The position numbers were made by a program, and so were the translations under genes. A stretch of 64,000 nucleotides of DNA from Azoarcus sp031546845 (GTDB lineage: Bacteria > Pseudomonadota > Gammaproteobacteria > Burkholderiales > Rhodocyclaceae). The DNA is taken from contig JAVBJT010000021.1 in assembly GCA_031546845.1 (NCBI GenBank), positions 62,001-126,000 of the forward strand. The letters run 5' to 3'. Below the pieces are notes generated by a model that made no database searches, was not told the origin of the DNA, and worked only from the letters and a program-made list of their open reading frames with translations. This document shows positions 51,597-60,286 of the stretch, piece after piece (the first letter of the stretch is position 1; each line of letters begins with the position of its first letter).

Positions 51597-52052
51597 ATGA
51601 CTGCACTGCCCGCACCCGATTTCACCCTTGCCGCCACCGGCGGAAATACCGTTACGCTTTCCGCCTTGCGCGGGCGAAAGCTCGTGCTGTATTTCTACCC
51701 CAAGGACAACACGCCGGGTTGTACCAACGAAACCATAGACTTCGGCGCCCAATATGCCGCTTTCGCCGCCGCTGGTTGCGAGGTGTTCGGCATTTCGCGC
51801 GATAGCCTCAAGTCGCACGAAAATTTCAAGGCTAAGCTGTCGCTGCCTTTCGAGTTGATCTCCGACCCGGACGAGGTGGCGTGCAACGCATTTGCCGTCA
51901 TCAAAATGAAAAATATGTACGGCAAACAGGTGCGGGGCATCGAGCGTTCCACCTTCGTCATCGACGGCCAAGGATTGATCGTCAAGGAATGGCGTGGGGT
52001 CAAGGTTCCCGATCATGCGGAGGAAGTGCTCGCTTTCGTCCGCTCGCTTTGA
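51597..52052 (+). CDS. bcp: Thioredoxin-dependent peroxiredoxin (Bcp/PrxQ family)
   Basis: This 151-residue enzyme reduces peroxides. The peroxidatic cysteine is in PKDNTPGCTNETIDF. The usual second cysteine five residues later is missing (ETIDF), so the enzyme is not the standard Bcp two-cysteine type; the only other cysteines are in AAAGCEVFGIS and VACNAF. A strong ribosome site, AGGAGG at 51587-51592, precedes ATG 51597. Lies between the Mth938-like gene and phoH. Confidence 0.93.
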   Translation: MTALPAPDFTLAATGGNTVTLSALRGRKLVLYFYPKDNTPGCTNETIDFGAQYAAFAAAGCEVFGISRDSLKSHENFKAKLSLPFELISDPDEVACNAFAVIKMKNMYGKQVRGIERSTFVIDGQGLIVKEWRGVKVPDHAEEVLAFVRSL

Positions 52053-52103
52053 TTTTTCTTTACGCTTGCCTTAATCCGCCTAATTCCAGCCCGAGACCGT
52101 TCC

Positions 52104-53549
52104 ATGCCCGCAGCCGCGCCAGCAAAAAAAACAACCGCCTCTCGTTCCCGGCGTACCCCCCGTGCAACGCAGAAAAAACTTTTCGTGCTCGACACCAACG
52201 TACTCATGCACGATCCCACCAGCCTTTACCGCTTTGAGGAGCACGATATTTACGTGCCGATCATGACGCTGGAGGAACTCGACGACAACAAGAAAGGCAT
52301 GTCCGAAGTCGCCCGCAATGCTCGCCAGGCAAGCCGGATGATGGACGAAATCGTTTCCTCCGCGCCGGATGGAATCGAAACCGGTATTGCGCTCACCGCC
52401 CCTTCGCGCGAACTGGCCACGGGCCGGCTGTTCTTCCAGACCGAGGCGATCAACACCACGCTGCCGGCGGCGCTGCCCACCGCCAAGGGCGACAATCAGA
52501 TCCTTGCCGTGGTGATGTTCCTCGCCGAACGTTTCCCCGAGCGGCCGGTAATCCTCGTCTCCAAGGACATCAACATGCGCATCAAAGCCCGCACGCTGGG
52601 CTTGGAGGCGCAGGATTATTTCAACGACAAGGTGCTGGAGGATAGCGACCTCCTTTACACCGGCAGCCGCGAATTGCCGGGCAATTTCTGGGACAGCCAC
52701 GGCAAGGGCATGGAGTCATGGAAAAACGAGGGCCGTACCCTCTATCGTCTGAAGGGGCCGTTGGCGCCGGAACTGCTGGTCAATGAATTCCTTTACCAGA
52801 ACGGCACCCAGCCGTTCGCGGCTTGGGTCAAGGAATGCGATGGCCGTACTGCCGTGCTTGAAACGCTGGTGGATTACAGTCACCACAAAAACAACGTGTG
52901 GGGCATCACCGCGCGTAACCGCGAGCAGAATTTCGCCCTCAATCTGCTGATGAATCCGGAGATCGATTTCGTCACCCTGCTTGGTCAGGCCGGTACTGGC
53001 AAAACCCTGCTGACGCTTGCCGCCGCGCTTACACAGGTGCTGGATACCAAACGCTACGCGGAGATCATCATGACCCGCGTGACCGTGCCGGTTGGTGAGG
53101 ACATCGGCTTTTTGCCCGGCACCGAGGAAGAAAAGATGGCGCCGTGGATGGGGGCGCTGGAAGACAATCTCGATGTGCTCAACGGCACGTCCGGCGAGGG
53201 CGGCGATTGGGGCCGTGCCGCCACCCGCGATTTGATCCGTAGCCGGATCAAGATCAAAAGCCTCAATTTCATGCGCGGGCGTACCTTCATCAGCAAGCTT
53301 CTCATCATCGACGAGGCGCAAAACCTTACGCCCAAGCAGATGAAAACGCTGATTACCCGCGCCGGTCCCGGTACCAAGGTGGTGTGTCTGGGCAATATCG
53401 CCCAGATCGACACGCCTTATCTTACCGAAGGCAGCTCCGGCCTGACCTTTGCCGTGGATCGTTTCAAGGGGTGGCCGCATTCGGGCCATATCACGCTACA
53501 GCGCGGCGAACGTTCGCGCCTGGCCGATTACGCTGCCGAGGTGCTGTAA
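52104..53549 (+). CDS. PIN-PhoH protein (PhoH-like ATPase with PIN domain)
   Basis: This 481-residue protein combines an N-terminal PIN nuclease-like domain (FVLDTNVLMHDPTSL, ELDDNKKG, VSKDINMRIKA) with a C-terminal PhoH ATPase. Walker A is LLGQAGTGKTLLTLAAAL and Walker B LLIIDEAQNLTPKQM. Such proteins are predicted RNA-active enzymes. The PIN acidic residues (VLDTN, EELDDN, SKD) are present. The N-terminal 25 residues are basic and low-complexity. The convergent usp gene lies beyond a hairpin. Confidence 0.95.
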   Translation: MPAAAPAKKTTASRSRRTPRATQKKLFVLDTNVLMHDPTSLYRFEEHDIYVPIMTLEELDDNKKGMSEVARNARQASRMMDEIVSSAPDGIETGIALTAPSRELATGRLFFQTEAINTTLPAALPTAKGDNQILAVVMFLAERFPERPVILVSKDINMRIKARTLGLEAQDYFNDKVLEDSDLLYTGSRELPGNFWDSHGKGMESWKNEGRTLYRLKGPLAPELLVNEFLYQNGTQPFAAWVKECDGRTAVLETLVDYSHHKNNVWGITARNREQNFALNLLMNPEIDFVTLLGQAGTGKTLLTLAAALTQVLDTKRYAEIIMTRVTVPVGEDIGFLPGTEEEKMAPWMGALEDNLDVLNGTSGEGGDWGRAATRDLIRSRIKIKSLNFMRGRTFISKLLIIDEAQNLTPKQMKTLITRAGPGTKVVCLGNIAQIDTPYLTEGSSGLTFAVDRFKGWPHSGHITLQRGERSRLADYAAEVL

Positions 53550-53554
53550 GCACC

Positions 53555-53584
53555 GCCGCGCGTACCGGCCAAGGTGCGTGCGGC
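53555..53584. terminator. Hairpin between phoH and the stress protein gene
   Basis: GCCGCGCGTACC and GGTGCGTGCGGC can pair with two G-U type mismatches on a 6-nt loop. There is no T-run, so this is at best a weak or factor-dependent terminator between convergent genes. Confidence 0.4.
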
Positions 53585-53594
53585 GGGCGGTGGC

Positions 53595-54038
53595 TCAGCG
53601 GTAAACGAGCACGGGCGTTTTGCTGTGGGTCAGCACTTTTTGTGTTTCGCTGCCAAGCAATAGGCCGGCGATGCCGCGCCGTCCGTGGGAAGCCATGAAA
53701 ATCAGATCGCAATTGTGGCGGTCGGCGGCGCCGATGATGGCCTCGTAAGGGATTTCGTTGACCTCACTATCCGTATTCGCCTGTACGCCGGCTGCCGTTG
53801 CGGCGCTTTTGGCCCTTTCGAGAATGCGGTTGGCTTCCTGCGTCGCCGATTGGGCGAATTGCTCCGGCGTCGTTGGATCGATCAAGGCGCCTTCACCATA
53901 GATCGGCATCGGGAAATCCGGTTGAGCGTAGAAAAAAGTGATGCTGGCGCCTGCGTCCTTGGCAAAGGAGACGGCGCGGGCAACCGTGCTTTCCGATAAG
54001 GCTGAGCCATCCGTGGGTACGAGGATGTGTTTGAACAT
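53595..54038 (-). CDS. Universal stress protein (UspA family)
   Basis: This 147-residue protein begins FKHILVPTDGSALSESTV, with the conserved aspartate. The C-terminal ATP-binding motif is GSETQKVLTHSKTPVLVYR, preceded by MASHGRRGIAGLLLG (G2xG9xG(S/T) pattern). A single Usp domain; it probably binds ATP. It is convergent with phoH and separated from phaC by 457 bases. Confidence 0.94.
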   Translation of the reverse strand: MFKHILVPTDGSALSESTVARAVSFAKDAGASITFFYAQPDFPMPIYGEGALIDPTTPEQFAQSATQEANRILERAKSAATAAGVQANTDSEVNEIPYEAIIGAADRHNCDLIFMASHGRRGIAGLLLGSETQKVLTHSKTPVLVYR

Positions 54039-54495
54039 GGCGGAACTCCCGTCAGTGGAAATGCAGTCGTGAGTGGTTGTGATGTGTGGCGGCGATGGTT
54101 CATTGACCGTTTTGGGTAAATCAGGGGGCGGGCAAATTGAAGGCGTGCTTTCTACCCGAAGCGAGGAGCGATTCCAAGGATTTGCACGATTCCAGCACCA
54201 CCTGTACTCCGTGGTTCGACTATCGTTTCATTGTTAGCAGTATAACGCTCGGGGGGTAGGTTGCGTTTGGGCGCCGCTACGGGAGCGTTGGCGATGAATT
54301 ATCGGTATGAGTCAATTTGATTTATTGATTGCATGCTAACCGGGTCGTGGAAAGGGTTTTGTTACAATCAATATGTCATGCCGAACCATCGCTGTGAGGG
54401 GATGAGTGCTTGCGGTGACGTGCCGCTAGTTTTTCCTCCGTAGCAGGGTAGGTTCCGCCTGAACCCGCAATGATTCCAAGAAGGACAGCAACGTC
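54039..54495. promoter_or_regulatory. Intergenic region ahead of phaC, candidate promoter
   Basis: 457 bases contain no gene. The part from 54290 to 54370 is AT-rich. TGTTACAAT at 54360-54368 resembles an extended -10, the same 9-mer as ahead of queD. No clear -35, sigma54 site or PhaR site was identified. The phaC start is about 128 bases downstream. Confidence 0.4.
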
Positions 54496-56316
54496 ATGGC
54501 AAAGACCGCTCAACAATCCGATCGCTCGACTCAACGTACCAATGGGGGAATACCCGGGGCGGCAAAGGGGGCGCAAGGAGCAGCAAAGCGCATCGAACAC
54601 TTCAAGCCGGGTGAGGTTGCCCGCCACGCGATGGAGCAGTTGCACGCGGCTTTCGAGGGATCGGTCGACCCGCTTGGCATGACGGCGCCCATCGTGCACG
54701 CGCAGATGGCATGGCTTGCTCACCCACAGGAATTGTCCGAGCGGCTTCTGCAGTTGTCTTCTTCCTTATGGACGCTCCAATGGCATTCCTTGCACCGCAT
54801 GTTGGGCGTGGAAAGCGAGGATCCGATTCAACCGCATGCCGACGATACGCGTTTCGCCGATCCGGTGTGGACCGAATCCCCGGGCTGGGATTTGGTCAAG
54901 GAGTGGTATCTGGCTTTCACGCGCCACATGCAGGACATGCTCTATGACACGCCGGGACTGGCGGGGTCGGAACGACGCAAGGCGGCATTCTGGTGGCGGA
55001 AATGGCTCAACATGGTGGCGCCGACCAATTTTCTGCTGACCAATCCGGTGGCCTTGCGCAAGGCCGTGGAAACACGCGGCGAGAGCTTGCGGTCGGGCTA
55101 CCGTAATTTCCTCGACGACATGAAGGCCGGCAATGTACGGATGACCGATCCGCAGGATTTTACCGTCGGCGAAAACCTTGCAACCACGCCGGGCGCCGTG
55201 GTGTTTCGCAACCATTTGCTTGAGGTGATCCACTATGCGCCGACGCAGGCAAAGGTGCATGCCGAACCGGTCGTGATCATCACGCCGTGGATCAACAAGT
55301 TCTACGTCCTGGATCTGGTGCCGAAAAAGAGCATGATCCGTTTTCTGCTGGACCAGGGGCTGGATGTGTTCATCACGAGTTGGAAAAACCCAGATGCGTC
55401 GATGCGCGACGTGGGTTTTGACGAATACGTGACCGATGGCGTGCATGCGGCGATCGATGCCGCGAGCCGCTTCGCCGGAGGCAAAAAAGTGCACGCCGCC
55501 GGCTACTGCATTGGCGGCACGGCGTTGTCGGCCTACATGGCCTGGGCCAACAAGCATTTCAAGGCCGATGAGGTGCCGGTGGCCGATTGGACTTTGTTCA
55601 CCACGCTGGTCGATTTTCGCAAGCCTGGCGATATCGAGGTGTTCATCGATGAGGCGAGTATCAACTACCTTATCGGGAAAATGGAGCAGAAGGGATTTCT
55701 CGACGGCAAGGAAATGGCAGCCGCTTTCCGGCTGCTGCGCTCCAACAGCCTTATCTGGCATTACGTCGTGCATGGCTGGCTGTATGGCGAAAAACCGCCA
55801 CCGTTCGATGTCTTGTTCTGGAACATGGACACCACGCGCATGCCCGCCGCCATGCATTCCTGGTATCTGCGCGAACTTTATCTGCACAACAAGCTGATCA
55901 GCCCGGATGCGCTGACCGTGGCCGGCGAGCCGCTGTCCCTTGCACGTATCGTCCAGCCGCTCTACGCGGTTGCCGCCGAGGACGATCACATCGCGCCATG
56001 GATGCAGACTTTCCGTGTGAATAATTTCGTCGCCGGGCCGAAGCGCTATGTGCTGTCCAGTTCCGGCCACATCCTCGGCATCATCAATCCGGTGGTGAGT
56101 CCGCCCAAGCGCAAATACTGGGTTTCCGACGTGCACCGTTCCCACACGGCCGAGGCTTGGCACGAGCAGGCCAAAGAGCATGCCGGTAGCTGGTGGGAGG
56201 ACTGGATGGCGTGGCTCAAGCCGCGCGCGGGTGAACTGGTCGATGCCCGCTCGGCGGCGACAAAGGCGTTTCCGTCACTAGCGGCAGCGCCGGGCACGTA
56301 CGTGCACGAAAGCTGA
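54496..56316 (+). CDS. phaC: Class I poly(3-hydroxyalkanoate) synthase
   Basis: This 606-residue synthase polymerises 3-hydroxyacyl-CoA (mainly 3-hydroxybutyryl-CoA) into PHA granules. The lipase-like box GYCIGG holds the catalytic Cys338. The partners are Asp497 in EDDHIAPW and His525 in SSSGHILGIINP. VVIITPWINKFYVLDL and the C-terminal KYWVSDVHRS are typical. The N-terminal 40 residues are less conserved. Ribosome site AAGGACAG lies ahead of ATG 54496. phaA and phaB are not adjacent, so precursor supply comes from elsewhere. It converges with the MerR-type gene. Confidence 0.96.
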   Translation: MAKTAQQSDRSTQRTNGGIPGAAKGAQGAAKRIEHFKPGEVARHAMEQLHAAFEGSVDPLGMTAPIVHAQMAWLAHPQELSERLLQLSSSLWTLQWHSLHRMLGVESEDPIQPHADDTRFADPVWTESPGWDLVKEWYLAFTRHMQDMLYDTPGLAGSERRKAAFWWRKWLNMVAPTNFLLTNPVALRKAVETRGESLRSGYRNFLDDMKAGNVRMTDPQDFTVGENLATTPGAVVFRNHLLEVIHYAPTQAKVHAEPVVIITPWINKFYVLDLVPKKSMIRFLLDQGLDVFITSWKNPDASMRDVGFDEYVTDGVHAAIDAASRFAGGKKVHAAGYCIGGTALSAYMAWANKHFKADEVPVADWTLFTTLVDFRKPGDIEVFIDEASINYLIGKMEQKGFLDGKEMAAAFRLLRSNSLIWHYVVHGWLYGEKPPPFDVLFWNMDTTRMPAAMHSWYLRELYLHNKLISPDALTVAGEPLSLARIVQPLYAVAAEDDHIAPWMQTFRVNNFVAGPKRYVLSSSGHILGIINPVVSPPKRKYWVSDVHRSHTAEAWHEQAKEHAGSWWEDWMAWLKPRAGELVDARSAATKAFPSLAAAPGTYVHES

Positions 56317-56331
56317 GCACCCTTTAACAAG

Positions 56332-56372
56332 GCGCTTTCCGGCTTGAACTCCCCGTTCTAGCCGGATAGCGC
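56332..56372. terminator. Long hairpin between phaC and the MerR-type gene
   Basis: GCGCT..CCGGCT..GAAC (56332-56349) pairs with GTTC..AGCCGG..AGCGC (56355-56372) with two mismatches and a 5-nt loop. It overlaps the 3' end of the convergent merR-type gene. No T-run follows, so its efficiency is uncertain. Confidence 0.5.
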
Positions 56373-56756
56373 TTTCAGGATCGGGCAAGGTTGCGGCGCC
56401 GCTGTATTGCGGCAGCAATCGACCAATTCCGCCAGCGCGTTGCGCATGCCGGCAAGTTGGGCAATGCGCGCTTCGATCAGCGCTATTTTCGCTTGTGCCA
56501 GCGTACGTGCCTTGTCGCGGTCGGCTTCCTCGTTGAGCGCGAGTAGACCGGCGATCTCATCAAGTGAAAAGCCCAGTTGCTGGGCGTGACGGATGGCGCG
56601 CAGGCGGGCCAGTTCGGCCGCGCCATAGATGCGATAGGCACCGCGATGGCGGGAGGGCTCGGCGAGCAAACCGCGACGCTGGTAATAGCGGATCGTTTCC
56701 ACACCGACGTCCGCTGCTTTCGCCAGCGTGCCGATGGTGTAGGTTTCGTCGTTCAT
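56358..56756 (-). CDS. MerR-family metal-responsive regulator
   Basis: This 132-residue activator has an N-terminal winged HTH: TIGTLAKAADVGVETIRYYQRRG and GAYRIYGAAELARLRAI, then the long dimerisation helix. The metal loop reads DCCRNTAAPQPCPI (Cys114, Cys115, Cys124). Eight residues separate Cys115 and Cys124, as in MerR; CueR-type sensors have seven. The third MerR cysteine, expected near residue 80, is Arg80. So it is an atypical sensor. It is divergent from copA, and its operator region is at 56780-56811, so copper is the expected effector. Confidence 0.9.
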   Translation of the reverse strand: MNDETYTIGTLAKAADVGVETIRYYQRRGLLAEPSRHRGAYRIYGAAELARLRAIRHAQQLGFSLDEIAGLLALNEEADRDKARTLAQAKIALIEARIAQLAGMRNALAELVDCCRNTAAPQPCPILKALSG

Positions 56757-56779
56757 GGTTTCACAAAATTTGGTGAGGC

Positions 56780-56811
56780 TTGACTACGTAGTCGGGTACG
56801 GAGTTTAGACT
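56780..56811 (+). promoter_or_regulatory. copA promoter with MerR-type elongated spacer and dyad
   Basis: TTGACT at 56780-56785 and TAGACT at 56806-56811 are 20 bases apart (19 if TTAGAC is used), longer than the usual 17. Within the spacer lies an imperfect 22-bp dyad, ACTACGTAGTC / GGGTACGGAGT (8 of 11 pairs). This is the classic layout for MerR-family activation by DNA twisting. Confidence 0.8.
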
Positions 56812-56844
56812 GCGCTTCTCTCGTTTTTATAGCAAGGGCGCGCC

Positions 56845-59286
56845 ATGTCCGCGTCACCCTCTCTCTTCTCCGCTTCCGATGGCGCCACGCGCAGTCTTGA
56901 TCTGCCGGTGGCGGGTATGAGCTGTGCCGCTTGTGCGGCGCGCATCGAAAAAGTGTTGGGCCGCCTGCCGGGTGTGTCCGCCAACGTCAATCTGGCGACG
57001 GCGCGGGCACACGTGACGCTGGCGGATGTGACCGCCACGCCTGAGGCGGTGGTGGCCGCTATTCGCAAAGCCGGTTTCGAGGTGCCCGGCGCGGCGCTGG
57101 AACTGGCGATTTCCGGCATGAGTTGCGCAGCCTGCGCGGTTCGGTTGGATAAGGTACTCAACCGTTTGCCGGGTGTGACGGCGAGTGTCAATTTCGCCAC
57201 CGAGCGCGCCAGCATCCAGTACACGCCGGGTTTGGCAACGCCGGACATGCTTATGGCGGCGGTCGCGCGCGCCGGTTTTGAGGCGATGGCGACTGGTCCC
57301 GCCGCGCGCGAGCAGGAACGGGCTTGGCAACATGCGGCATGGCGTGGCGAGTTGCGCCATTTCTGGGTCGCTGTGCTGCTGACCTTGCCGCTGGCGGCGC
57401 AGATGCCGGGCATGCTTGGCGCAGGCTGGGCGGGTGAGGCGCATCACGACTGGCTGCCGCGCTGGCTGCAATGGCTGTTGGCGACGCCGGTGCAGTTCTG
57501 GATCGGTGCGCGTTTTTATCGTGGTGCATGGTCGGCGCTGCGCGGTGGCGCGGCGAACATGGATGTGCTGGTCGCGCTCGGCACCAGCATGGCGTATTTC
57601 TACAGCGCGGCGGTGACGCTGACCGGGCGGCACGATCTGCACGTTTATTTCGAAGCGTCGGCGATGATCGTCACGTTGATTCTGCTCGGCAAGTTGCTCG
57701 AAGCCCGCGCCAAGGCCCGCACCGCCACGGCGTTGGATGCGTTGCTGCGGCTGCGGCCCCGCATGGCGCGGGTGGAGCGCGAGGGTGTAATCGTCGAGGT
57801 GCCGGTGGATAGCCTGCGTCCGGGCGATGCCTTCGTGCTGCGTCCGGGCGATGCGGTGCCGGTGGATGGCGTGGTCGAGTCGGGCGCATCGGCGGTCGAT
57901 GAGGCAATGCTGACTGGTGAGAGCATGCCTGTGGAAAAGCGGCCGGAAGACAAAGTATTCGCGGCAACAATCAATGGCACGGGCGTGCTGTATTGCCGCG
58001 CCACGGGCGTCGGCGCCACGACCTTGCTGGCCGGCATCATTCGCCTTGTCGAGCAGGCGCAGGGGTCGAAGGCGCCGGTGCAGCGGCTGGCCGATCGCGT
58101 TTCGGCGGTGTTCGTACCGGTGGTGGTGGCAATCGCGGCGCTCACCTTTGCCGTTTGGTGGGGTGTGGCCGGCGACTTTCAGCAGGCGCTCATCAACGCT
58201 GTCGCCGTGCTCGTCGTCGCGTGCCCATGCGCGCTCGGGCTGGCGACGCCGACGGCGATCATGGTGGGCACGGGGCAGGGCGCGCGCGCCGGTCTGCTGG
58301 TGAAAAATGCGGCTGCATTGGAAATGGCCGGCCGTATCGCGGTGCTGGCGGTGGATAAAACCGGCACGCTGACCGAAGGCTCGCCGGCCGTAACCGATGT
58401 CGTGCCTGCCGACGGTTGGACACGGGAGGCTTTGCTGAGCATTGCCGCCGCGCTGGAGCGGACCAGCGCGCATCCGGTCGCGGCCGCGATCGTGGCCGCT
58501 GTCGGTGAGAGCGACGTCGCACAAGCGGTGGCCGGCGACGTGCACGCGGCAGCCGGCAAAGGCGTGGAAGGGACCGTCGCAGGGCGCGTCGTCGTGCTCG
58601 GTTCGCCCGCTTTTCTCGCCGAACGCGGCGTTGAGGTGCCGGTGGTTTTAGCGGATGGATTGGCGGCAGCGGGCAAGACGCTGGTCGCGGTGGCCGTGGA
58701 TGGCACATTCGCCGGCTTGATCGGCGTTGCCGACCGTGTGCGGGCGGATTCGGCCAGCGCGGTGGCGCGGTTGAAGGCGCTTGGCCTGCGGGTGGTGATG
58801 CTGACCGGGGATCATCCCGCCACTGCGGAGACGATCGCCCGCCAAACGGGTATCGATGAATGGCACGCAGGCGTACTGCCGGGTGACAAAGCGGAGGCGG
58901 TACGGGCGCTGGGCGCGGCCGGCCTGCGTGTCGGCATGGCCGGGGATGGCATCAACGATGCGCCCGCGCTGGCTGCCGCCGATGTTTCTTTTGCTATCGG
59001 CGTGGGCGCCGAGGCGGCGGTGGAGGCGGCCGATGTGACGCTGGTGCGGAACAGCTTGCACGGTGTTGCCGACGCGATCGATTTGTCGCGAGCGACGCTG
59101 ACGAAGATTCGGCTGAATCTGTTTTTCGCCTTTATCTACAATGTGCTGGGAATTCCACTGGCCGCGGCTGGATTGTTGAACCCGGTGATCGCCGGGGCGG
59201 CGATGGCGATGAGTTCGGTATCGGTGGTGAGCAGTTCACTGTCTTTGCTGCGCTGGCGTGCGGGTAAAACGCCAGTGGCCAGATAA
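56845..59286 (+). CDS. copA: Copper-exporting P1B-type ATPase (CopA)
   Basis: This 813-residue Cu+ exporter has two N-terminal metal-binding domains, each with GMSCAAC (Cys27/Cys30 and Cys94/Cys97). Eight membrane helices follow. The sixth carries the CPC motif (Cys460-Pro-Cys462). DKTGTLTEG starts at Asp504, the phosphorylation site, and GDGINDAPAL is near residue 700. The C-terminal helices carry YN (FAFIYNVLG) and MAMSSVSV, which define the Cu+ subgroup. It moves copper to the periplasm. A MerR-type regulator lies divergently and copZ follows. Confidence 0.97.
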   Translation: MSASPSLFSASDGATRSLDLPVAGMSCAACAARIEKVLGRLPGVSANVNLATARAHVTLADVTATPEAVVAAIRKAGFEVPGAALELAISGMSCAACAVRLDKVLNRLPGVTASVNFATERASIQYTPGLATPDMLMAAVARAGFEAMATGPAAREQERAWQHAAWRGELRHFWVAVLLTLPLAAQMPGMLGAGWAGEAHHDWLPRWLQWLLATPVQFWIGARFYRGAWSALRGGAANMDVLVALGTSMAYFYSAAVTLTGRHDLHVYFEASAMIVTLILLGKLLEARAKARTATALDALLRLRPRMARVEREGVIVEVPVDSLRPGDAFVLRPGDAVPVDGVVESGASAVDEAMLTGESMPVEKRPEDKVFAATINGTGVLYCRATGVGATTLLAGIIRLVEQAQGSKAPVQRLADRVSAVFVPVVVAIAALTFAVWWGVAGDFQQALINAVAVLVVACPCALGLATPTAIMVGTGQGARAGLLVKNAAALEMAGRIAVLAVDKTGTLTEGSPAVTDVVPADGWTREALLSIAAALERTSAHPVAAAIVAAVGESDVAQAVAGDVHAAAGKGVEGTVAGRVVVLGSPAFLAERGVEVPVVLADGLAAAGKTLVAVAVDGTFAGLIGVADRVRADSASAVARLKALGLRVVMLTGDHPATAETIARQTGIDEWHAGVLPGDKAEAVRALGAAGLRVGMAGDGINDAPALAAADVSFAIGVGAEAAVEAADVTLVRNSLHGVADAIDLSRATLTKIRLNLFFAFIYNVLGIPLAAAGLLNPVIAGAAMAMSSVSVVSSSLSLLRWRAGKTPVAR

Positions 59287-59329
59287 GGCATGTAGCCGGG
59301 CGCATTTCCCTTTTTTTGGAGAACATGAC

Positions 59330-59545
59330 ATGAGTGAAACCACGATCAAGATCGGCGGCATGAGTTGCGGTGGTTGTGTGCGCAAGATATCCGGCTTGCT
59401 GCAGGCTTTGCCCGGCGTGGAGCAGGCGGAGGTTTTGCTGGAGGTGGGTGAGGCGCGGGTTCGCTTCGATCCGGCGATGGTAACGGTGGCGGCGATGCGC
59501 GAGCTTGTCGATGCGGCTGGGTTCGAGGTTGACGCCGAAAGTTGA
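59330..59545 (+). CDS. copZ: Heavy-metal-associated domain protein, CopZ-like copper chaperone
   Basis: This 71-residue single HMA domain has metal site GMSCGGC near residue 10, a ferredoxin-like fold and FEVDAES at the C-terminus. It probably delivers Cu+ to CopA in the cytoplasm. ATG 59330 follows the ribosome site GGAGAAC at about 59317-59323. It lies 43 bases after copA and is probably co-transcribed. Length fits CopZ. Confidence 0.9.
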   Translation: MSETTIKIGGMSCGGCVRKISGLLQALPGVEQAEVLLEVGEARVRFDPAMVTVAAMRELVDAAGFEVDAES

Positions 59546-59674
59546 GCGGGTTTGCGGTTGCACGTCGGTTTTTCCCGGTGTGAGGGCAGGGAAGTAAACG
59601 CAGCGATTGAAGGAGAGCGAGGGAGGGTGGCGCTTTTCCTTTTATAATTCGCCCATTTTTCGTGGGGAGTGTCT

Positions 59675-60202
59675 ATGGGTTTCGATCTTGTGAAGTCCGG
59701 CAAGGATGTGCCGAACGATATCAACGTGATCATCGAGATTCCGGCGCAGGCCGATCCGATCAAATTCGAGGTGGATAAGGACAGCGGTGCGGTGTTCGTC
59801 GACCGTTTTGTCGGCACCTCGATGCGTTACCCGATCAATTACGGTTATGTGCCGCATACGGTGGCCGGCGATGGCGACCCGGTCGACGTGCTGGTGGTGA
59901 CGCCTTTCCCGCTGCTGCCGGGGGTGGTGATCCGCTGCCGTCCGGTTGGGGTGCTGAAGATGGAAGACGAGGCCGGTTCCGATGCCAAGGTGATCGCGGT
60001 GCCGGTATCCAAGCTCACGCCGCTGTACGACAAGGTGCAGACGACCGCCGATCTGCCGGAGGTGCTGATGAAGCAGACCGCGCATTTCTTCGAGCACTAC
60101 AAGGACTTGGAGCCGGGTAAGTGGGTCAAGGTGCTGGGTTGGGGCACGGTCGAGGAAGCGAAGCAGGAAATTCTCGACGGCATTGCCAAAGCCGCCAAAT
60201 AA
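59675..60202 (+). CDS. ppa: Inorganic pyrophosphatase
   Basis: This 175-residue soluble family I enzyme hydrolyses pyrophosphate to drive biosynthesis. INVIIEIPAQADPIKFE is the N-terminal family signature, DGDPVDVLVVTPFP holds the metal-binding aspartates, and FFEHYKDLEPGKWVKV lies near the C-terminus. ATG 59675 is chosen over GTG 59669. TATAAT at 59643-59648 may be its -10. A perfect hairpin terminator follows 49 bases after the stop. Confidence 0.97.
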   Translation: MGFDLVKSGKDVPNDINVIIEIPAQADPIKFEVDKDSGAVFVDRFVGTSMRYPINYGYVPHTVAGDGDPVDVLVVTPFPLLPGVVIRCRPVGVLKMEDEAGSDAKVIAVPVSKLTPLYDKVQTTADLPEVLMKQTAHFFEHYKDLEPGKWVKVLGWGTVEEAKQEILDGIAKAAK

Positions 60203-60251
60203 AAGCGGTTGGACGAAAGCGCTTCCAGGTTTTTCCTGGGAGGCGCGTGGG

Positions 60252-60286
60252 AATGAGCTTGCGCATGCGCAAGCTCATTTGTTTTT
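60252..60286 (+). terminator. Rho-independent terminator of ppa
   Basis: A perfect 28-bp palindrome (AATGAGCTTGCGC / GCGCAAGCTCATT with a 2-nt centre, 60252-60279) is followed by TGTTTTT. It ends just at the 3' end of the convergent gene. Confidence 0.9.

Noticed and set aside
54766..56181. 471-codon open frame opposite phaC
   Set aside because: Antisense to a clear PHA synthase with its full catalytic triad; no evidence of a second coding function.
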